Shown here: positions 1 to 9,800 of the stretch, piece after piece
How the letters are laid out: each line of letters begins with the position of its first letter
Position numbering within the stretch: the first letter of the stretch is position 1
Assembly (NCBI GenBank): GCA_002371215.1
Contig: DFGL01000026.1
Coordinates: forward strand, 1-54,198
Source: Ruminococcaceae bacterium UBA3751
GTDB lineage: Bacteria > Bacillota > Clostridia > Oscillospirales > Acutalibacteraceae
DNA length: 54,198 bases
Direction: 5' to 3'
Position numbers and translations under genes: made by a program
The notes under the pieces: generated by a model
Database searches by the model: none
What the model was told of the DNA's origin: nothing
What the model saw: only the letters and a program-made list of their open reading frames with translations

Positions 1-319
1 CTTCACCGGTTTTCATCTCGGCAATTCTTCCCTGGTGGAGAACGATACCGCCGATAAGCTGTACGTCAAAGTGACGAAGACCGATAATACGCTCAGCAGC
101 CTCGCGGCATACTGCAAACGCGTCGGGGAGAATATCGTCAAGAGTTTCGCCGCCGGCAAGCCTGTCTTTAAGAATAGGAGTCTGCCCTGCGAGCTCTTTG
201 TCGTCCATTGCCTTGTACTTATCTGCAAGGTCGTTAATTTTTGTTACTGTTTTCTGAAGCTTTTTTACTTCGTGCTTGGAGTAATCTCCGAAAATTGCTG
301 TTACAAATTTATTTGCCAT
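1..319 (-). CDS. secA: SecA preprotein translocase ATPase (N-terminal part, cut by window edge)
   Basis: About 106 codons of the N terminus are present; the rest lies beyond base 1. The translation starts MANKFVTAIFGDYSKHEVKK and carries the SecA signatures ETLDDILPDAFAVCREAAER, LRHFDVQLIGGIVLHQG and AEMKTGE. The last leads directly into the Walker A lysine, which lies outside the window. SecA is the motor that pushes unfolded preproteins through SecYEG. The ATG at 317-319 is preceded on the minus strand by TGAGGTG at good spacing. The upstream minus-strand gene (small secreted protein) is 70 bases away. Identification rests on direct resemblance to the family N terminus. Confidence 0.95.
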   Translation of the reverse strand, partial: MANKFVTAIFGDYSKHEVKKLQKTVTKINDLADKYKAMDDKELAGQTPILKDRLAGGETLDDILPDAFAVCREAAERIIGLRHFDVQLIGGIVLHQGRIAEMKTGE

Positions 320-389
320 TTATTTACACCTCATTAGGAAAATTTTAGTTTTTGTTTTATATCATAAAAGTTGAAAGGCTTTTAATTCG

Positions 390-662
390 TTACGGTTCGG
401 GAATAATAGCCTGTGTAACCTCCGCCTTGAGAAGACAAAACGGAGCAATTGCCTCGGCGAAAAAGCCCTTAACAACCGTTGATGCGGTATTAAGTTTTTC
501 GGCGGTGCCGTTTTCAAGGCGCTGAGTCGTTGAGCTTAATTCACAAACTAAATTAATGCTCGTTTCGCTCATAGTACCGCTTGCGGTATAAGCGCAAAGC
601 GATAACGCCATTGTAATACAGACAGCCGCGCAGATGCCCTGTTTTACAAAATACTTCTGCAT
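390..662 (-). CDS. Small secreted or membrane-anchored protein, unknown function
   Basis: This 90-residue product has a basic start (MQKYFVKQG) and a hydrophobic stretch at about residues 9-28 followed by AYTASG, which looks like a Sec signal peptide with an Ala-x-Ala-like cleavage region. The mature part (about 60 residues) is Ser/Thr/Glu-rich and matches no family I recognise. It has an AAGGAAA ribosome binding site 7 bases before the ATG and a good promoter (710-738), so expression is likely. It sits just upstream of secA on the same strand, and the two could share a transcript. I cannot assign a function. Confidence 0.6.
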   Translation of the reverse strand: MQKYFVKQGICAAVCITMALSLCAYTASGTMSETSINLVCELSSTTQRLENGTAEKLNTASTVVKGFFAEAIAPFCLLKAEVTQAIIPEP

Positions 663-709
663 AGCGTTTCCTTTACAATATTATTGGCGGCAGAAAACCG
701 TCATTCTCT

Positions 710-738
710 ATTATATATAAAACAGAACTGATTTGCAA
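710..738 (-). promoter_or_regulatory. Sigma-A promoter for the small secreted protein (and possibly secA)
   Basis: On the minus strand a -35 TTGCAA (733-738) is separated by 17 bases from a -10 TATAAT (710-715). The predicted start is about 40 bases before the ATG at 662. Confidence 0.6.
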
Positions 739-763
739 GAATAATATTTATTTTATAAAAAAA

Positions 764-792
764 TTGCATTTTTATTCCTTATATGGTATAAT
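764..792 (+). promoter_or_regulatory. Promoter for the sugar transferase gene
   Basis: A -10 TATAAT (787-792) is preceded by an extended TGG and, 17 bases upstream, by a weak -35 TTGCAT (764-769). It diverges from the minus-strand promoter at 710-738. Confidence 0.55.
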
Positions 793-854
793 GTTTTGAA
801 TTATACTACATTATATTGAGTTATTGCCCCGAATTTTAGGTTTAGAGGATGAAT

Positions 855-1472
855 ATGAAAACTATATTGATGAAATATTTCGGCGCTACCAAATGGAAAA
901 GACTGTTTGATATAGTGCTGTCCTTCTTCGGCATGATAGTTATGTCGCCCGTATTTTTGGTAATAATTTGCCTTTTACTGTTCACGCCTGACAGCAAGGT
1001 GTTTTTCAGTCATGAAAGGCGCGGAAGACGCGGAAAACCGTTCAGAATTTATAAATTCCAGACGATGAAAAACAGCGCGCCGAACTGCGCCACCTGCGAC
1101 CTTGAAAACCCTGAGCAGTATATAACAAAGGTAGGCAGAGTTTTAAGAAAGACGAGCCTTGACGAGCTGCCGCAGCTATGGAATATCTTTAAGGGCGATA
1201 TGAGCTTTGTCGGTCCCCGCCCGCTTATTTCAAGCGAACTCAGAGCGCACCGTCTCCGCCTTGAATACGGCGTTTACCGCTTCCGCCCCGGGCTTACGGG
1301 CTGGGCGCAGATTAACGGGCGCGACAGCATTTCGCTGATGAAAAAAATGAAGCTTGACAAGGAATACTGCGACAACTGGAGCATATTACTTGATATAAAG
1401 ATTATGATAAAATCCGTTTCTACCGTTATTACCCGCGAAGGTTTCCACGAGGGAACATTCCACAGACGATAG
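855..1472 (+). CDS. Undecaprenyl-phosphate sugar-1-phosphate transferase (bacterial sugar transferase family)
   Basis: This 205-residue protein transfers a sugar-1-phosphate from a nucleotide sugar to undecaprenyl phosphate, the priming step of many capsule, teichoic or glycan pathways. It has the family order: an N-terminal KRLFDIVLS membrane helix at about 15-40, then RRGRRGKPFRIYKFQTM, KTSLDELPQLWNIFKGDMSFVGPRP and FRPGLTGWAQINGR. The length fits the short PglC/WcaJ-C-terminal type without the extra membrane domain. An in-frame ATG at 849 touches the AGAGG ribosome binding site, so the ATG at 855 with 6-7 base spacing is preferred. The gene is monocistronic and followed by a tandem heptamer repeat. 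It could prime the glycan pathway encoded at 12-25 kb, but that is inference. Confidence 0.88.
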   Translation: MKTILMKYFGATKWKRLFDIVLSFFGMIVMSPVFLVIICLLLFTPDSKVFFSHERRGRRGKPFRIYKFQTMKNSAPNCATCDLENPEQYITKVGRVLRKTSLDELPQLWNIFKGDMSFVGPRPLISSELRAHRLRLEYGVYRFRPGLTGWAQINGRDSISLMKKMKLDKEYCDNWSILLDIKIMIKSVSTVITREGFHEGTFHRR

Positions 1473-1479
1473 TTCGTAT

Positions 1480-1504
1480 AATTCGGAATTCGGAATTCGG
1501 AATT
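1480..1504. repeat. Tandem heptamer AATTCGG x3 followed by AATT
   Basis: Three perfect copies of AATTCGG (1480-1500) are followed by AATT. The same motif occurs in the opposite orientation near 54092-54106, at the edge of a mobile element copy, so this is probably a remnant of the window's short repeat family. Confidence 0.7.
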
Positions 1505-1558
1505 AAACTTTAAATACTCAGCAAGCTTTCTTTAGGAAAGTCAATAAGGAGATAAACT

Positions 1559-4500
1559 ATGGAAAGAAATTTTATTGACGGTTACACAGAATGGCAGTCA
1601 AACCCCGAGATAGTTGCAGTAGGCAAGCTGCCGCAGCACGCAACGCTTATGCCGTACGCCGATTACGACGAGGCGCTCAGGGCAGACCGCTACGCTTCAT
1701 CAAGAGTTAAGCTGCTCAACGGTAAATGGCGCTTTAAGCTTTATAAAAACTACGCCTACCGCCCGAGCGATTTTGCTCAGCCGCTTTACGACAGCCATAA
1801 CTGGGACAGCGTTATTATACCCTGCTCCTGGCAGATGCAGGGCTACGACCAGAATCAGTACTGCAACGTGCGTTACCCCTGGGAGGGAAGCGAGGATATC
1901 TGCCCGCCGAACGCACCGACGAAGCACAATCCCGTAGGCTGCTACATAAAGCGCTTCCACGTTAATAAAAGCGTTCTTGAAAAGCGCGTCGTTCTCTGCT
2001 TTGAGGGCGTTGAGGCGGCGTTTTATCTCTATGTTAACGGCGAGAGAATCGGCTACAGTGAAAGCAGCTTTAACCGCGCGGAATTTGACGTTTCCCGCTA
2101 TCTCGTTGAAGGCAGCAACGTTATAGGCGTTGAGGTTTACCGCTGGTGCACGGGCTCCTGGCTTGAGTGTCAGGATATGTGGCGCCTCGGCGGTATTTTC
2201 CGCGACGTATATATTTATACAACTGAAAAGGAATATATCCGCGATTTTGAAATCCATGCCGAGCCCGACAGCCAGCTCCACGACGGCTATCTTGACGTTA
2301 CCGTTAAAACCAACGGCGCATACGAAGGACTTTCCGTTGATATGAACGTTGTTGACAGCGACGGCGCAGTCGTTGCGCTTGACAGCCAGTACGCAAGCGA
2401 GGAGCATATCACGACTCTAAAGGCAATAGTTACCAACGTTAAGCCGTGGTCAGCGGAACATCCCAACCTTTACACTGTTGTTTTTACGCTCAAAAACAAC
2501 GGAACTCCGATTGAATATATCTCTCAGAAAATAGGCTTCCGCAGCGTTGAAATCAAAGACGGAATTATCCGCATAAACGGTAAGAGAATCGTTTTCAAGG
2601 GTACTAACCGCCATGAATTTGACTGCCGCACGGGGCACTATGTTTCCGAAGAAACAATGCGTAAAGACATTGAAATAATGAAGAAAAACAACATAAACGC
2701 CGTTCGTACCTCCCACTATCCGAACGCACCGCGCTGGTACGAGCTCTGCGACGAATACGGTCTTTACGTTATAGACGAAAATAATATGGAAACCCACGGC
2801 ACCTACTGGTCAAATATTATAGGCTGCCCCGCCCTCCCCGGCTCAAGACCCGAATGGGAAAAGGCTTGTATGGAGCGTATCAAGGCGCTTTATCACAGGG
2901 ATAAAAACCACACCTGCGTTGTCTGCTGGTCAATGGGTAACGAAAGCCACGGCGGCGAAAACGTAAGAAAGATGTACGAATGGCTCAAAAAGACCGATAA
3001 ATCGCGTTTCGTTCACTTTGAGCTTGACGGCGACCCGAATGAAAAGGAGCTTTCCGACGTTCAGTCAAAGATGTACGCAACCCCCGATTTCCTTGAGGAT
3101 TACGCGCTTACGGGAAGAGACGGCAGACCGTTCATTCTCTGCGAATACACCCACGCTATGGGTAATTCCTGCGGTTCAACGGACGAATATACTGCACTCT
3201 GGGATAAATACCCCTGCCTTCAGGGCGGCTTCGTCTGGGACTGGGTTGACCAGAGTATTCTCACAACAGATGAAAACGGCACGGAATACCTCGCTTACGG
3301 CGGAGATTTCGGCGAAAGCCCGCACGACGGACATTTCTGCGGCAACGGACTTCTCTTTGGCGACAGAACCGAAACCCCGAAGCTTGCGGAGATTAAAAAG
3401 CTTTATCAGAACGTTGATTTCAAGGCGATTGACGCTGAGCGCGGCGTAATTGAAATCAAGAATAAATATTTGTTTACAAACCTTAACGAATTTGAGCTTT
3501 ACTGGGAGCAGAGCAATGACAAGGGCGTTATCCGCAGAGGCACTGACGTTATCGACGTTGCACCGGGCGAAAAGGACGTTCTTGACCTCGAGCTCGGCAA
3601 GGCGACGGGCGATGAGAACTATCTCTACATAGCTCTGCGCGAAAAGGACGAGGAGGCAAACGTTGTTGCCTACGAGCAGTTTGTAATCAATGAATTTGAA
3701 AACACCTACGACGAGCTTGAGGGCGAAAGCGAGCTTCTCGTTTCCGACACCTACGGAGAAATCCACGTTATTTCCGATAATATTGACGTTCGTTTTGAAC
3801 GCCGCGAGAGAAACCAGCTTGTTTCAATCAAGGTTGACGGCGAAGAGCTTCTCAATGCGCCTATGCGCCTGAATTTCTGGCGTGCGCTTACCGATAACGA
3901 CCGCGGAAACCGCGCGGGCTCAAGGCTAGGCTGCTGGAGAGACGCCGGCGACACCCCCGGTATATACAACAACACAATGTGGAATATAGAAAACTATCAG
4001 ATTCTTGACGGCGGCAAAAAGGTAGTTATAACAAGCGGCGCGCGGGTTATGACTCAGCCCGAGAGCAAGGCGATAGTAATTTACACGATTACCTCAAAGG
4101 GTATTGAGGTTGATATGCAGTTTATGCCCGATTCCTCCCTGCCCGAAATTCCCGAGGTCAGCGTGCTCTTTGAGCTTCCTAAGGACTTTGAGGAAGTCGT
4201 TTATCTCGGCAACGGCCCCGATGAAAACTACATTGACCGCAACAACGCTTCAATTGTAGGGCTCTATTCAACGAGCGTAAGCAAGATGTGGGTACCGTAC
4301 CTCAAGCCGCAGGAATGCGGTAACAGAACGGGCGTAAGATACGCAACCTTAATCGGCGATAAAAAGGCGTTTACAATAATCGCTGAGCCCGTTATGGAAT
4401 TCAACGCTTCCCATTGGCTACCCAAGGAGATTGAAAACACCTGGCACCAGAAGGATTTACCCCCCGTTGAAAAGACGGTAATCCGCTGTATCGCCCGCCA

Positions 4501-4603
4501 GCAGGGCATTGGCGGCTACGACAGCTGGGGCGCTCACTGCAACGAAAAGTACAAAAATAAAACGAATAAGACTTATCGTCTTAAATTCCAAATCAGGTTT
4601 TAA
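1559..4603 (+). CDS. lacZ: Beta-galactosidase, glycoside hydrolase family 2
   Basis: This 1014-residue enzyme has E. coli LacZ-type architecture. A sugar-binding domain (about 45-220, with the PCSWQM, NPVGCY and QDMWRLGGIFRDV signatures) is followed by an immunoglobulin-like domain, a TIM barrel and a C-terminal beta-sandwich domain from about residue 740. The general acid/base is Glu462 in CWSMGNESHGG and the nucleophile is Glu529 in FILCEYTHAMGNS. It cleaves terminal beta-galactosides such as lactose. There is no signal peptide, so it is cytoplasmic. AAGGAG lies 7 bases before the ATG. No permease or regulator gene adjoins it, so substrate uptake must be encoded elsewhere. Long antisense reading frames inside it are by-products of codon bias. 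Confidence 0.95.
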   Translation: MERNFIDGYTEWQSNPEIVAVGKLPQHATLMPYADYDEALRADRYASSRVKLLNGKWRFKLYKNYAYRPSDFAQPLYDSHNWDSVIIPCSWQMQGYDQNQYCNVRYPWEGSEDICPPNAPTKHNPVGCYIKRFHVNKSVLEKRVVLCFEGVEAAFYLYVNGERIGYSESSFNRAEFDVSRYLVEGSNVIGVEVYRWCTGSWLECQDMWRLGGIFRDVYIYTTEKEYIRDFEIHAEPDSQLHDGYLDVTVKTNGAYEGLSVDMNVVDSDGAVVALDSQYASEEHITTLKAIVTNVKPWSAEHPNLYTVVFTLKNNGTPIEYISQKIGFRSVEIKDGIIRINGKRIVFKGTNRHEFDCRTGHYVSEETMRKDIEIMKKNNINAVRTSHYPNAPRWYELCDEYGLYVIDENNMETHGTYWSNIIGCPALPGSRPEWEKACMERIKALYHRDKNHTCVVCWSMGNESHGGENVRKMYEWLKKTDKSRFVHFELDGDPNEKELSDVQSKMYATPDFLEDYALTGRDGRPFILCEYTHAMGNSCGSTDEYTALWDKYPCLQGGFVWDWVDQSILTTDENGTEYLAYGGDFGESPHDGHFCGNGLLFGDRTETPKLAEIKKLYQNVDFKAIDAERGVIEIKNKYLFTNLNEFELYWEQSNDKGVIRRGTDVIDVAPGEKDVLDLELGKATGDENYLYIALREKDEEANVVAYEQFVINEFENTYDELEGESELLVSDTYGEIHVISDNIDVRFERRERNQLVSIKVDGEELLNAPMRLNFWRALTDNDRGNRAGSRLGCWRDAGDTPGIYNNTMWNIENYQILDGGKKVVITSGARVMTQPESKAIVIYTITSKGIEVDMQFMPDSSLPEIPEVSVLFELPKDFEEVVYLGNGPDENYIDRNNASIVGLYSTSVSKMWVPYLKPQECGNRTGVRYATLIGDKKAFTIIAEPVMEFNASHWLPKEIENTWHQKDLPPVEKTVIRCIARQQGIGGYDSWGAHCNEKYKNKTNKTYRLKFQIRF

Positions 4604-4625
4604 CTGAAGTTAATAAAAAGTTTAC

Positions 4626-4654
4626 TTGACTTTTATATATATAAGTATTATATT
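4626..4654 (+). promoter_or_regulatory. Promoter for the radical SAM gene
   Basis: TTGACT (4626-4631), 17 bases, TATATT (4649-4654). The predicted start site is about 40 bases before the ATG at 4700. Confidence 0.55.
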
Positions 4655-4699
4655 GACATAAACTAAACGCATATTTCTTTATTAAGGGAGGTAGAAAAA

Positions 4700-6124
4700 A
4701 TGTCTTTTAAAGAATCGGCAATGAGCTTTGCTATAAAGAACGCCGTAAAATATGCAAGAAAAGATTTTAACAAGAACGCTCCGAGAATACTCAGCCTTGT
4801 TGAAATGGCGGACGTTAAAAAGGTTAACCGCACCGCTTATGCAGGACTTCACGAAGCGCTTAAGGACCCGAATAACAACTGGATGCAGTTTGCCCGCCGT
4901 CTTGTCTGCGATACCGACGAGGGCGTGCTGAATAAGTTCATCCCCGCTGCAATCAACGTTGCTATAAACAGCTACGACGTTCGTATGGCGGCTATCGAAA
5001 AGTACGGCTGTAACGTTCCGTGGGCTATTCTTATGGACCCGACTGCTGCCTGCAACCTTAAGTGTAAGGGCTGCTGGGCTGCCGAATACGGTCACGAAAG
5101 CTCTCTTTCATACGACGACCTTGCAAGAATTATCCGTCAGGCTAAAGAGCTCGGAACCTATATGTTTCTTTATACGGGCGGCGAGCCGACAATGCGCCGC
5201 GCAGACCTTATGCGCCTTTGCCGCGAAAATCCCGAGTGTCTTTTCCTCAGCTTTACTAACGGTACTCTGATTGACGACAGCTTTGCCGACGAAATTCAGT
5301 CCGTAGGAAACTTCTTCCCTGCGTTTTCAATTGAGGGCTACGAGGAGGAGAACGACTTCCGCCGCGGAGACGGTACCTTTAAAAGATGTACCGCCGCTAT
5401 GCAGAGGCTTAAGGAGAGAGGCGTTCCGTTCGGCGCTTCGCTTTGTTACACGAGCAAAAACACTGAGCTTTTAGCTTCAGACGAATATATGGACTGGCTT
5501 ATTGACAAGGGCGTTATGTTTGCATGGTTCTTTACATATATGCCAACGGGCAACGGCGCCGTTACCGACCTTATGGTAAGTCCCGAGCAGAGAGCGCTTA
5601 TGTACAGAAAAATGCACGAATGGCGCAATACCAAGGCTATTTTTGCCCTTGATTTCTGGAATGACGGCGAATACGTTCAGGGATGTATCGCAGGCGGACG
5701 CCACTACTTCCATATCAACGCAAACGGCGATTGCGAACCCTGTGCGTTCGTTCACTATTCAAACGTTAATATCAAAGAAAAATCCGTTCTTGAAGCGCTT
5801 CAGAGCCCGCTCTTTATGGCGTACAAGAAGAATCAGCCCTTCTCAAACAATATGCTGCGTCCCTGCCCCGTGCTTGACAACCCCGGCGCCATCAGCAAAA
5901 TGGTAGCGGAAACGGGTGCATATTCAACCGAGATGCAGCACCCCGAAAGCGCTAACGAGCTGTTTGACAAAACAATCGAAGCTGCCAAGGCGTGGAAGGT
6001 TAAGGCTGACGAGCTCTTCAGCCGCGATGATTATATCGCAAAGCACGTTAAGGACGAGAATATGTACAACTTTGAGAAGCCCGATGAGGAAAGGGAATTC
6101 AAGGAGTTTGAAAAAACCGAATAA
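4700..6124 (+). CDS. Radical SAM protein with SPASM-like cysteine-rich C-terminal region
   Basis: This 474-residue protein has about 105 residues of helical N-terminal extension, then the radical SAM core with Cys118, Cys122 and Cys125 (CNLKCKGC) for the 4Fe-4S cluster and a GGEPTMR SAM-binding segment. After the barrel come further cysteines (GNGDCEPC-type spacing near 340-350 and RPCPV near 390) like the SPASM/Twitch auxiliary-cluster region. Such enzymes often modify peptides or proteins, but no precursor peptide or maturation gene is adjacent, so the substrate is unknown. A very strong AAGGGAGGT ribosome binding site and its own promoter suggest high expression. A UUCG-loop hairpin (6151-6162) follows the stop. 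Confidence 0.8.
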   Translation: MSFKESAMSFAIKNAVKYARKDFNKNAPRILSLVEMADVKKVNRTAYAGLHEALKDPNNNWMQFARRLVCDTDEGVLNKFIPAAINVAINSYDVRMAAIEKYGCNVPWAILMDPTAACNLKCKGCWAAEYGHESSLSYDDLARIIRQAKELGTYMFLYTGGEPTMRRADLMRLCRENPECLFLSFTNGTLIDDSFADEIQSVGNFFPAFSIEGYEEENDFRRGDGTFKRCTAAMQRLKERGVPFGASLCYTSKNTELLASDEYMDWLIDKGVMFAWFFTYMPTGNGAVTDLMVSPEQRALMYRKMHEWRNTKAIFALDFWNDGEYVQGCIAGGRHYFHINANGDCEPCAFVHYSNVNIKEKSVLEALQSPLFMAYKKNQPFSNNMLRPCPVLDNPGAISKMVAETGAYSTEMQHPESANELFDKTIEAAKAWKVKADELFSRDDYIAKHVKDENMYNFEKPDEEREFKEFEKTE

Positions 6125-6171
6125 AAAACGAATTATAGCTGTTAAGTTATAAGCTTCGGCTTTATAAAACC

Positions 6172-6247
6172 GTAGGGGCTGGCGTCCCCGACAGCCCGTT
6201 ACCATACGCTGGGTAAAGAACGGGTCGTCGGGAACGCCGACCCCTAC
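6172..6247. repeat. Long imperfect palindrome of the CCCCTAC repeat family
   Basis: The arms begin GTAGGGG and end CCCCTAC. Blocks GGCGT, CCCGAC and CCCGTT on the left pair with AACG, GTCGGG and ACGCC blocks on the right, around a loop near 6204-6212. The right arm (CGGGTCGTCGGG, then GCCGACCCCTAC) recurs near 49909-49990. It lies between the radical SAM gene and pth and could act as a transcript-end structure. Confidence 0.75.
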
Positions 6248-6271
6248 AAATTAGTTATTACTGGTGATAAA

Positions 6272-6871
6272 ATGGGATTTTTTAATTTCGGAAAAAGAGG
6301 AAAAATTGAATACATCATTGCAGGGCTCGGAAACCCCGGCAAAAAGTATGAAAACACGCGTCATAACGCGGGCTTCAAGGCAGTTGATATTCTTGCGAAC
6401 AGCCACGGCTTTGAGTTTAAAAAGATGAAATTCAAGGCGCTGATTGCCGACGAAATGATAGCGGGGAAACGCTGCCTTATTATGAAGCCGCAGACGATGA
6501 TGAACCTCTCGGGCGACGCAATTCTTGACGCGGCGCAGTACTATAACATCCCCGATGAAAACATAATTATTATTTTTGACGACGTTTCGCTTGACGTTGG
6601 CAAGCTCCGCGTTCGCCGCAAGGGCAGCGCAGGCGGTCACAACGGAATAAAAAGCATAATCTCAGGGCTCGGCTCGGAGGATTTTCCGAGGGTTAAAATA
6701 GGAGTAGGCAAAAAGCCCTCGCCAGAAACCGATATGGTCAGCTGGGTGCTGGGCGATATTCCGAACGATAAAAAAAGCGATTACGAAACGGCGCTTAAAA
6801 ACGCTGCCGCCGCCGCAGAAAAAATACTGTCCGACGGCGTTGACAGCGCGATGAACGAATATAACTCATAA
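6272..6871 (+). CDS. pth: Peptidyl-tRNA hydrolase
   Basis: This enzyme cleaves peptidyl-tRNA released by stalled ribosomes so the tRNA can be recycled. The 199-residue protein has the family signatures IIAGLGNPG (Asn21), ENTRHNAGF (catalytic His31), KPQTMMNLSG, IIFDDVSLDVGKLRVR and GSAGGHNGIKSI. The N terminus has about 10 extra basic residues (MGFFNFGKRG) before the usual start, but the ATG has GGTGA at good spacing and no better internal start. Only 14 bases separate it from mfd, a pairing common in Firmicutes. Confidence 0.95.
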   Translation: MGFFNFGKRGKIEYIIAGLGNPGKKYENTRHNAGFKAVDILANSHGFEFKKMKFKALIADEMIAGKRCLIMKPQTMMNLSGDAILDAAQYYNIPDENIIIIFDDVSLDVGKLRVRRKGSAGGHNGIKSIISGLGSEDFPRVKIGVGKKPSPETDMVSWVLGDIPNDKKSDYETALKNAAAAAEKILSDGVDSAMNEYNS

Positions 6872-6885
6872 GGTGAAAATATAAT

Positions 6886-9800
6886 ATGTCAGGATTTTCA
6901 AATTTACTTGAAAAGAGCGAAGAATTTATCAGCCTCAACAGGAGCGTTACCACCCCCTCTGCTCCCGTTGGGGCCACAGGTCTGCCGGGCGTTTCCAAGG
7001 CAGCCGTTATCCACGCGCTTTGCGAAAAGCAGAAAAAAGCCGCCTTTGTAATCACCCCCGACGAAGCGGGAGCGGTAAGGCTTTACGAAAACCTTTCTGC
7101 GCTGCAGAAGGGCGTTTTGCTGTACCCTAAAAGAGAGTTTACCTTCCTTGAGGTTGAGGGTATCAGCCGTGAATACGAGCAGCTGAGGCTCGGCGTGCTC
7201 GCCAATATAATTGATAATAATTACAGCATCGTTGTGGCTTCGGTTGCGGCGGCAATTCAGCTTACAATGCCGCCCGAGGCGCTGATTGAGCGCACCTTTA
7301 CGATAAAAACGGGCGATGAAATTGACCTTGACGAAACCGCGGATAAGCTTATAAAGGCAGGCTACACGCGCTTTGACGAGGTTGACGGAACGGCTCAGTT
7401 TGCCATTCGCGGCGGGCTTATTGATATTTACTCTCCCGGGGCGGATTCTCCCGTAAGGCTTGAATTATGGGGCGATACGGTTGACAGCATTGCGCGCTTT
7501 GATATTGCAACGCAGCGCCGTACGGATATGGTAAACGAGATAAAAATCATCCCCTCAACCGAGGTGCTGTTTTCATCAAAGGAGGAGCAGGCAAAGCGTA
7601 TTGAGGCGCTCGCTTCGGGGCTTCAGGGCAAGGCGGTAAAGGCGCGCGAAAAGCTCCTTTCGGACTGCGACAGGCTCCGTCAAGGCAGCTTTCTTCGCTG
7701 CAGCGACAAGTACCTCCCCCTCGCCTACGACAGCGGCGGACTTTTTGATTACCTTGACGGTATGCTCTTTATCTGTGATTCGGGCAACGTTAAGGATAAA
7801 TGCGAAAACGCAAACCGCCTTTTCACCGAGGAGATGAAATGGCTTACAGAGGACGGCATAATCTGTAAGGGACTGGATAAATATATGCTGAGCTTTGAGG
7901 AGCTCTGCGAGCTGTACGAGGGCCACAGGGCTATCTACCTTGACGGGCTTCCTCGCGGCAGCTTTGACACTCCCGTTTCCCATCTTTCAACCTTCAATAT
8001 GTATGAAATACCGCCGTTTTCGGGCACTCTTACAATGCTGAAAGATGAGATATTCCCGCTCATTAAAACCAACTACGCGGTAGTTCTTCTTGCAGGTACG
8101 TCACGCGCGGGGAAATCGCTCGCTTTTGACCTCACGGAAAAAGGAATCAATGCGGTTTACCACCAGTCCTTACCGCAGGAGCTCAGCCGCGGCAGCGTTA
8201 CCGTAATTTCCGGCACAATGACCGCGGGCTTCAGGGACAGCGGCATAAAGCTCGCGCTGATTTCTCAGGGCAGGGGTACTCAGAGCAAGAAGAAGCACAA
8301 ACGCTTTTCCTCAAAGGACGCTCTTCACTCGCTTGACGAGCTGAACGTTGGCGATTACATCGTTCATAACGTTCACGGCATAGGCGTTTTTGAGGGAATT
8401 CAGGCGCTTGATATGCAGGACGTCCGCAAGGATTATATTAAAATCGGATACGCAAAGGGCGACACGCTCTACGTTCCCGTTACCCAGCTTGACTTAGTTT
8501 CAAAATATATAGGTCCAGAGGAGGACAGCAGGGTTAAGATTAACCGCCTCGGCTCGGGCGATTGGGCAAAAACCAAGAGCCGCGTTAAAGCAAGCGTTCA
8601 GGATATGGCGAAGGAGCTTATTGCCCTTTACGCAAAGCGCATAAGCACAAAGGGCTATCAGTTTTCGGACGATACGGACCTTCAGCGCGATTTTGAGCTG
8701 CGCTTTGAATACGAGGAAACCGAGGACCAGCTCCGCTGCGCAGAGGAAATAAAGGGCGATATGGAAAAACCCTCGCCTATGGACAGACTGCTCTGCGGCG
8801 ACGTCGGCTTCGGCAAAACCGAGGTTGCGCTTCGCGCCGCGTTCAAATGTATCGGCGACAGCAAGCAATGCGCTATTTTAGTACCCACTACCGTTCTTGC
8901 AATGCAGCACTATACTACCGCAAAAAAACGCCTTGAACCCTTCCCCGTCAGGATTGAAATGCTCTCTCGCTTCGTTTCCCCCGCAAAACAGAAGGAAATT
9001 ATGCGCGACCTTGCTCAGGGCAGGGTTGACCTTCTTATCGGCACCCACAGGATTATCAGCAAGGACGTTCAGTTCAGCGATTTAGGGCTTCTTATAGTTG
9101 ACGAGGAACAGCGCTTCGGCGTGGCGCAAAAGGAGAAAATCAAGGAGAAATTCCCGCGGGTTGACGTTCTCACCCTCTCCGCTACCCCGATTCCGCGAAC
9201 GCTCAATATGGCGATGAGCGGTATTCGCGATATGAGTCTTTTAGAAGAGGCGCCCGGCGACCGATTCCCCGTTCAGACCTACGTTATTGAATACGATTTC
9301 GGCATTCTTGTTGAGGCGATGGAACGGGAGCTTTCCCGCGGCGGGCAGTGCTATTACCTTCACAATAATATTGACAGCATTGACCACACCGCAATGCTGA
9401 TAAAAAAGGCTATCCCCGACGCGCGCGTCGGTATTGCCCACGGCAGAATGACCGAGGAACAGCTCTCCGACGTATGGGAGCAGCTTCTAAGCGGCGAGAT
9501 TGACATTCTCGTTTGCACAACGATTATTGAAACGGGCGTTGACGTTCCCAACGTTAACACGCTGATTATAGAGCGCGCAGACAGAATGGGACTCGCTCAG
9601 CTTCACCAGATACGCGGACGTGTCGGCCGTTCGTCGCGCCGCGCCCATGCGTATTTCACTTTCAACAGGGGCGACAGTCTTTCCGAGGTGGCGTCAAAGC
9701 GGCTTGAAGCAATCCGTGAATACACCGAGTTCGGCTCGGGCTTTAAAATTGCAATGCGCGATTTACAGATAAGAGGCGCGGGCTCCCTGCTCGGCAACCG

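Noticed and set aside
1700..2407. Minus-strand frame of 235 codons inside lacZ (and others at 3176-3766, 10397-11116 and 37447-38157)
   Set aside because: Valine/alanine-rich composition typical of antisense shadow frames; no start signals and no family resemblance.
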